Shown here piece after piece: positions 60,212-64,000 of a stretch of 64,000 nucleotides of DNA. The notes under the pieces were generated by a model that saw only the letters and a program-made list of their open reading frames with translations, was not told the origin of the DNA and did not search any database. Position numbers and translations under genes: made by a program. The first letter of the stretch is position 1. Each line of letters starts with the position of its first letter. This DNA is from CAZCPB01 sp044223975 (GTDB lineage Bacteria > Planctomycetota > Phycisphaerae > Phycisphaerales > UBA1924). The stretch spans positions 62,001 through 126,000 of the forward strand of contig JBGALI010000016.1 in assembly GCA_044223975.1 (NCBI GenBank), written 5' to 3'.

Positions 60212-60239
60212 GAAAAAAGGCCGCCCCCGCGGGCGGCCC
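60212..60239 (-). terminator. Rho-independent terminator of the convergent downstream gene
   Basis: On the minus strand an 8-bp stem (GGCCGCCC at 60219-60226 with 60231-60238) is followed by TTTTTTC (60213-60218 as plus-strand A's). It sits 26 bases after the stop of the gene at 60265-62271. Confidence 0.88.
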
Positions 60240-60264
60240 TTCGTGCAATTGACCGCTCTCGATC

Positions 60265-62271
60265 TCAGCGGGCCGACCGGACCACGCCCGTCGCCCACTC
60301 CTCCACCCCCGCCGCACGCAGCGCCGCCACGGTCACCGCCGGGTGATTCTGCAGCGCCAGCCCGAACATCTCCGGCGTCGTCCACAGCGGGATCATCCGC
60401 AGCGCGGTCTTGTCATCCTCATCATCACCCTGTTCTGCATCGGCATCGCCGCCCTGGTGGTTGTGCTTGTCCGCCGCCGCGCCGATCGCCGCAGCGGGAA
60501 CCGCGATCGCCGGCAGCACGTGCACCATCGTCCCCAGCCCGCCCGCCAGGCCGACCAGCACCGACCGGTCGCCGTGGCTGTCGACGACGAAGTTCTCACC
60601 CTCCCAGTACGACACCATCACCGTCGGCTTCACGTCACGCGTCAGCTCCCGGTAGGTGGGCACGATCATTCCCGGATCGCGCTTCGCACCGCTCGCGAAC
60701 ACCGGCGAGCGCACGCCGCTCGAGATCGCCGAGCCGATCATGCTCAGGATCGGGTACCCGGGCTTCATCATCCGCGCCGTGTCCATGTACGACACCGACG
60801 CCAGCTTCTGACCCTTGGCCACCTTCGCCACGCCCTCGATCGACATCAGGCCCTTGTCGCCCTTGCCCGCGACCTGCTGCGCCGCGGCAAGCGTCGCCTG
60901 CGGCGTCACCCCCGCGATCAGCCACTTCTCCGTTGCCGCGTACGTGATTTCCAGCGGCATCGGCAGGCCGCTCAGTCGCAGGCTCACGAGCTCAACGCCC
61001 GCCTCCGTCCACGATGCCAGGCGCGCGTACTTGCCCACATCGGGCGCCTGCGCCAGCATGTCGTTGGCGAACTTCACGAGCTTGGTGTGCGCCTCCATGA
61101 ACTTGGCCCGGTCCTTGAAAGACACCAGGCCCACCAGCGAGCCGGCGTTGCCGCCGCCGGTGGAGTCGGACATGTAGTACGCGAACGTGCCGCCGAGCGT
61201 CTTGAGGATGTCGGCGCGAAGATCAACGCCGGTGCGCTTCTTGAACTCGCTCAGCGCCTGATCGACGTCCGGCCCCTGCTTCGAGGCCTCGTCGATCATC
61301 CGGTCGAACATGCTCAGGTCGCCCTTGGAGACCGAGGCCAGCACCGCATCGCCCGGCACCGCGGCAAGGTCCGCCGCGTCCAGCGTCCCCGACGACATCC
61401 CGAGCTTCTCGCGGTACTTGGCCGCCCCCTCCACCACCATGCGCCCGCGCGACTCGGTCTCGGTGTTGCCCATCTCAAACGCGATCTTCATGGCGTCCGG
61501 CCCGTACAGCCCCGACTGGCCCGCCTCGCGCACCATCTCCGTGACCTGCGGGTTCTGCGGGCCCGCAAACGTCGCCAGCATCGTCGCCGCCGGCGTCAGC
61601 CCGCCCAGGTCGATCACCCCGTTCACCAGGGGCTTCATGTCCTTGATCATCGGCCCGCGCAGGTTGGCCCACGCCGGGTCGGGATTGTCCAGCGTCCCCA
61701 TCACGATCTCGTACCGCCACCCGTCCGCCGCCTTGCGCGGCCCGTAGCTCAGTCGCCCGAGCGGACCGGCCGTCACGTCGTCCATGGATTCAAACCGCTT
61801 GGGACCCGCCGGCGCCGGCGGCAGGTTCGCCCCGGCGAGCATTGCCTTGATCTTGGTGTGGAACTCGTCCGCGCTCTTCTGATCGGCCATGAGCGAGCTC
61901 ACGACCACGCCGTACCCGAACATCCCGTCGGCGGGGTTGCCCGCGTTCACGGTGATCGCCATGCGCCCGGGGCGTGCCAGCGCCGACATGAGCATCGACA
62001 TCGCTTCCACGGGCTCGCGATCGGCCCCCACCTCGCCCGGAAGCTCGCGGATCCGCGCCGGGATCATGCCGAGCGCTTCCTTCAGCCGCGAATCGCGCGG
62101 GTCGGTGAGGAACTGCGACAGGTCGGCCTTCTCGGCGACGAAGAGCGTCTGGATCTTCGCCGGCGCCTTGGCATCGCCCTGCGCCAGGGCCGTCCCGGCG
62201 CACGCCACCAGCACGCCCGCCGCCAGCCCCGAACGAACGCCCACACCGATCCGACGAAGCATGCCGCTCAT
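60265..62271 (-). CDS. Large exported protein of unknown function
   Basis: The 668-residue product has a signal peptide (SGLAAGVLVACAGTALA). The long mature region of alternating strands and helices includes LAAVPGDAVLASVSKGDLSM and LGGTFAYYMSDSTGGGNAGS. A second hydrophobic helix lies at about residue 580 (VLPAIAVPAAAIGAAA), followed by a His/Asp-rich stretch (HNHQGGDADAEQGDDEDD). Overall pattern resembles DUF3352-like exported proteins, but the match is weak. The ATG at 62271 follows GAGGAG. It has its own terminator. Function is unknown. Confidence 0.7.
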   Translation of the reverse strand: MSGMLRRIGVGVRSGLAAGVLVACAGTALAQGDAKAPAKIQTLFVAEKADLSQFLTDPRDSRLKEALGMIPARIRELPGEVGADREPVEAMSMLMSALARPGRMAITVNAGNPADGMFGYGVVVSSLMADQKSADEFHTKIKAMLAGANLPPAPAGPKRFESMDDVTAGPLGRLSYGPRKAADGWRYEIVMGTLDNPDPAWANLRGPMIKDMKPLVNGVIDLGGLTPAATMLATFAGPQNPQVTEMVREAGQSGLYGPDAMKIAFEMGNTETESRGRMVVEGAAKYREKLGMSSGTLDAADLAAVPGDAVLASVSKGDLSMFDRMIDEASKQGPDVDQALSEFKKRTGVDLRADILKTLGGTFAYYMSDSTGGGNAGSLVGLVSFKDRAKFMEAHTKLVKFANDMLAQAPDVGKYARLASWTEAGVELVSLRLSGLPMPLEITYAATEKWLIAGVTPQATLAAAQQVAGKGDKGLMSIEGVAKVAKGQKLASVSYMDTARMMKPGYPILSMIGSAISSGVRSPVFASGAKRDPGMIVPTYRELTRDVKPTVMVSYWEGENFVVDSHGDRSVLVGLAGGLGTMVHVLPAIAVPAAAIGAAADKHNHQGGDADAEQGDDEDDKTALRMIPLWTTPEMFGLALQNHPAVTVAALRAAGVEEWATGVVRSAR

Positions 62272-62408
62272 CACCGGCTCCTCTCGAAAATGCCACAACG
62301 ATCGCCCCGTGCGCGGGGCGCCCTCATGCTACCCATTGGGGATTCGCCCGGTTGCCTTTCGGACGCCTCCCTGCCGCGCCCTCCCCGTCCCCAGTACCAT
62401 CGCACCCC

Positions 62409-63455
62409 GTGGCCGACCGCATCCTCATCATCCGCCCCAGCGCCCTCGGCGATGTCTGCCGCTCGGTCCCCGTTCTGGCCAGCCTTCGCCGCGCGTTCCC
62501 CGCCGCCCGAATCGACTGGCTCGTTCAGGACACCTTCGCCCCCGCGATCGCCCACCACCCGGCCCTCACTACCGTCGTGCCCTTCGCCCGGCGCGCCCTG
62601 GGCGCCTCGGCCTCCCGCGGCAGGCTCGGCAAGTCCCTCGCATTCCTCAAGTCCCTTCGCGAAGCCCGCTACGACCTTGTCTTCGACATGCAGGGCCTGG
62701 CCCGCAGCGGGCTCTTCGCCTGGGCCACCCGCGCTCCGCGCCGCGTCGGTTTCGCCAACGCCCGCGAGATGGGCTGGCTCGGCGTCAACGAGCGTCACAG
62801 TGTGGCGAGTTCGATGCACTCCGTCGACCGCATGCTCGAACTCCTCCGACGCGCCGGCGTCGAGCCGGTCACGGACATGCGCCTGTATGCACCGCCCGCC
62901 GATCGCGAGGCCGCGGCGGCCGACCCCACGCTCGCCGGCAAGCGTTACGCGGTGGTTGCGCCCACCAGCCGCTGGCCCGGCAAGCGCTGGGCCCCGGATC
63001 GATTCGCCGGGCTCGCGGCGCATCTTCTCGCGCGGGCCCCGCTCGACGCCGTGGTGATCGTCGGTTCCGCGTCCGAGCGCGACCAATGCGACCCGCTCAC
63101 GGCCCTTGCATCCACCGATGCTCGCGTCATCGACCGCATCGGCACAACCTCGATCGGCGCCCTGATGGCCCTGATCGAGCGCGCCGCGATCGTCATCGCC
63201 AACGACTCTGCCGCGCTGCACATGGCCGTCGGCTTCGACCGCCCGCTGGTCGCGCTCTACGGCCCCACACGCATCGACCTGGTCGGCCCCTACCGGCGTG
63301 ATCGCGACGTGATCCAGCACACCACGCCCTCGGACGCCCTCGACCACAAGGACGAGCAGACCGGGCGCGCGCTGATGGACCGCATCACCGTCGACGAAGT
63401 TCTCGAACAGGCGAGCCGTTCGCTCAGCCGTTCTTCTTCTCAAACTCCCGCATGA
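62409..63455 (+). CDS. GT9 family heptosyltransferase-like protein
   Basis: The 348-residue protein begins VADRILIIRPSALGDVCRSV, the GT9 N-terminal strand with the Asp that binds the donor. Later it shows DLVFDMQGLARSGLFAW, APTSRWPGKRWAPDRFAGLA and the C-terminal VIANDSAALHMAVGFDRPLV with GPTRIDLVGPY. GT9 enzymes add heptoses to lipid A-core in LPS. The GTG at 62409 fits the family start. Its 3' end overlaps the convergent serC end by 32 bases. It supports the presence of an LPS-like outer membrane. Confidence 0.88.
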   Translation: MADRILIIRPSALGDVCRSVPVLASLRRAFPAARIDWLVQDTFAPAIAHHPALTTVVPFARRALGASASRGRLGKSLAFLKSLREARYDLVFDMQGLARSGLFAWATRAPRRVGFANAREMGWLGVNERHSVASSMHSVDRMLELLRRAGVEPVTDMRLYAPPADREAAAADPTLAGKRYAVVAPTSRWPGKRWAPDRFAGLAAHLLARAPLDAVVIVGSASERDQCDPLTALASTDARVIDRIGTTSIGALMALIERAAIVIANDSAALHMAVGFDRPLVALYGPTRIDLVGPYRRDRDVIQHTTPSDALDHKDEQTGRALMDRITVDEVLEQASRSLSRSSSQTPA

Positions 63456-64000
63456 ACTCGGCGATCGCCTTGCACCCCGCCTCGGGGAACGCGTTGTAGG
63501 TGCTCGCCCGCATGCCGCCCGTTGAGCGGTGGCCCTTGAGCCCGTCCATGCCGTGCGTCCCCGCCTCCTTGACGAACTTGTCGTCAAGCTCCGGCGTCGG
63601 GCACTTGAACGTGATGTTCATCAGGCTCCGCGCGTTCGGAACCGCGTGGCCCTTGTAGAACTTCGACGAGTCCAGCACGTCGTAGATCAAGGACGCCTTC
63701 CGCAGGTTGCGCTCGGCGATCACTTCCAGCGGCGAGCGCCCGCCCGAGCCCTGCTTCAGGATCCACTTGAACACCAGCCCGCAGATGTAGATCGCGGCCA
63801 CCGGCGGCGTGTTGTACCGGCTCTCGTCCTTGGCGTGCGTCTTGTACTCGAGCATCAGCGGCAGGTCGCGCGACTTCTTCTGCACCAGGTCGTCGCGCAC
63901 CACCATCACCGTGCACCCCGCGGCGCCCAGGTTCTTCTGCGCCCCCGCGTACACCAGCCCGAACTTCGTGAAGTCGATCGGGCGGCTGTAGATGTCGCTC
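63424..64000 (-). CDS. serC: Phosphoserine aminotransferase, C-terminal part
   Basis: Only the last 191 codons are visible; the 5' end lies beyond the right edge. The PLP-lysine block YAGAQKNLGAAG is present (Lys in AQKN), followed by TPPVAAIYICGLVFKWI, MNITFKCPTPELDDKFVKEA and the C-terminal GHRSTGGMRASTYNAFPEAG that binds substrate phosphate. SerC makes phosphoserine from 3-phosphohydroxypyruvate. Its stop lies inside the convergent heptosyltransferase gene (32-base overlap). Confidence 0.95.
   Translation of the reverse strand, partial: SDIYSRPIDFTKFGLVYAGAQKNLGAAGCTVMVVRDDLVQKKSRDLPLMLEYKTHAKDESRYNTPPVAAIYICGLVFKWILKQGSGGRSPLEVIAERNLRKASLIYDVLDSSKFYKGHAVPNARSLMNITFKCPTPELDDKFVKEAGTHGMDGLKGHRSTGGMRASTYNAFPEAGCKAIAEFMREFEKKNG

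Noticed and set aside
1..64000. Mobile elements, prophage, CRISPR arrays, toxin-antitoxin pairs or defence islands
   Set aside because: No transposase, integrase, repeat-spacer array or recognisable defence gene was seen. The only short tandem repeats are the heptamers before groES and the coding repeats within the giant secretin gene.

Overview
The window is GC-rich, densely coding bacterial DNA. The inferred source is a member of the Planctomycetota, probably Phycisphaerae. The reasons are two different GroELs, PEP-CTERM-like exported proteins, families seen mostly in planctomycetes, and a type II secretion/type IV pilus-like gene set with very unusual architecture. No insertion sequence, prophage, integrase or CRISPR array was found, and no gene-free stretch exceeds 300 bases.

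Layout. 1-8.2 kb: a partial MGH1-like glucosidase, tRNA-Arg, rpsT, a CPBP membrane protease, a small unknown gene, tRNA-Glu, a PEP-CTERM-like protein, transaldolase, an acyl-CoA synthetase-like enzyme, a SPOR lipoprotein and an exported helical protein. 8.2-17.2 kb (minus strand): a chaperone-rich run read as groEL2, small ORF, dedA, lipoprotein, groES, sulfotransferase, divergent groEL1, dnaJ, grpE, fmdB-like, acpS. 17.5-24.8 kb: sialate O-acetylesterase, GNAT, a lone nuoA, a DUF2752 protein, two related lipoproteins, a glycosyltransferase, a low-molecular-weight phosphatase and a Bcp peroxiredoxin. 24.9-29.1 kb: sucAB (2-oxoglutarate dehydrogenase E1 and E2). 29.3-33.4 kb: the phosphate transporter pstSCAB.

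33.6-60.1 kb is the striking part. A minus-strand secretion operon reads gspF, gspG, H, I, J, K, a PilM-PilN (GspL-like) fusion, a PilO-PilP-like fusion, then one gene of 14.4 kb, then a lipoprotein gene that overlaps it by 4 bases. The 14.4-kb gene encodes a secretin of about 4,788 residues. It has a signal peptide, a Pro-rich linker and one N0-like domain, then about 50 tandem secretin N1-type modules of about 84 residues, and a normal outer-membrane secretin domain at the C-terminus. Ordinary GspD or PilQ proteins have one to three such modules. The ATPase gene gspE lies about 2 kb from gspF on the other strand. Between them are a glutathione peroxidase-like gene, a small lipoprotein and a tandem QueD-like gene.

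The pseudopilins, GspF, GspE, inner-membrane fusion proteins and giant secretin should form one envelope-spanning machine. The overlapping lipoprotein is a reasonable pilotin candidate. No prepilin peptidase gene is in the window. The right end (60-64 kb) holds a large exported protein, a GT9 heptosyltransferase-like gene and a partial serC whose end overlaps it convergently.
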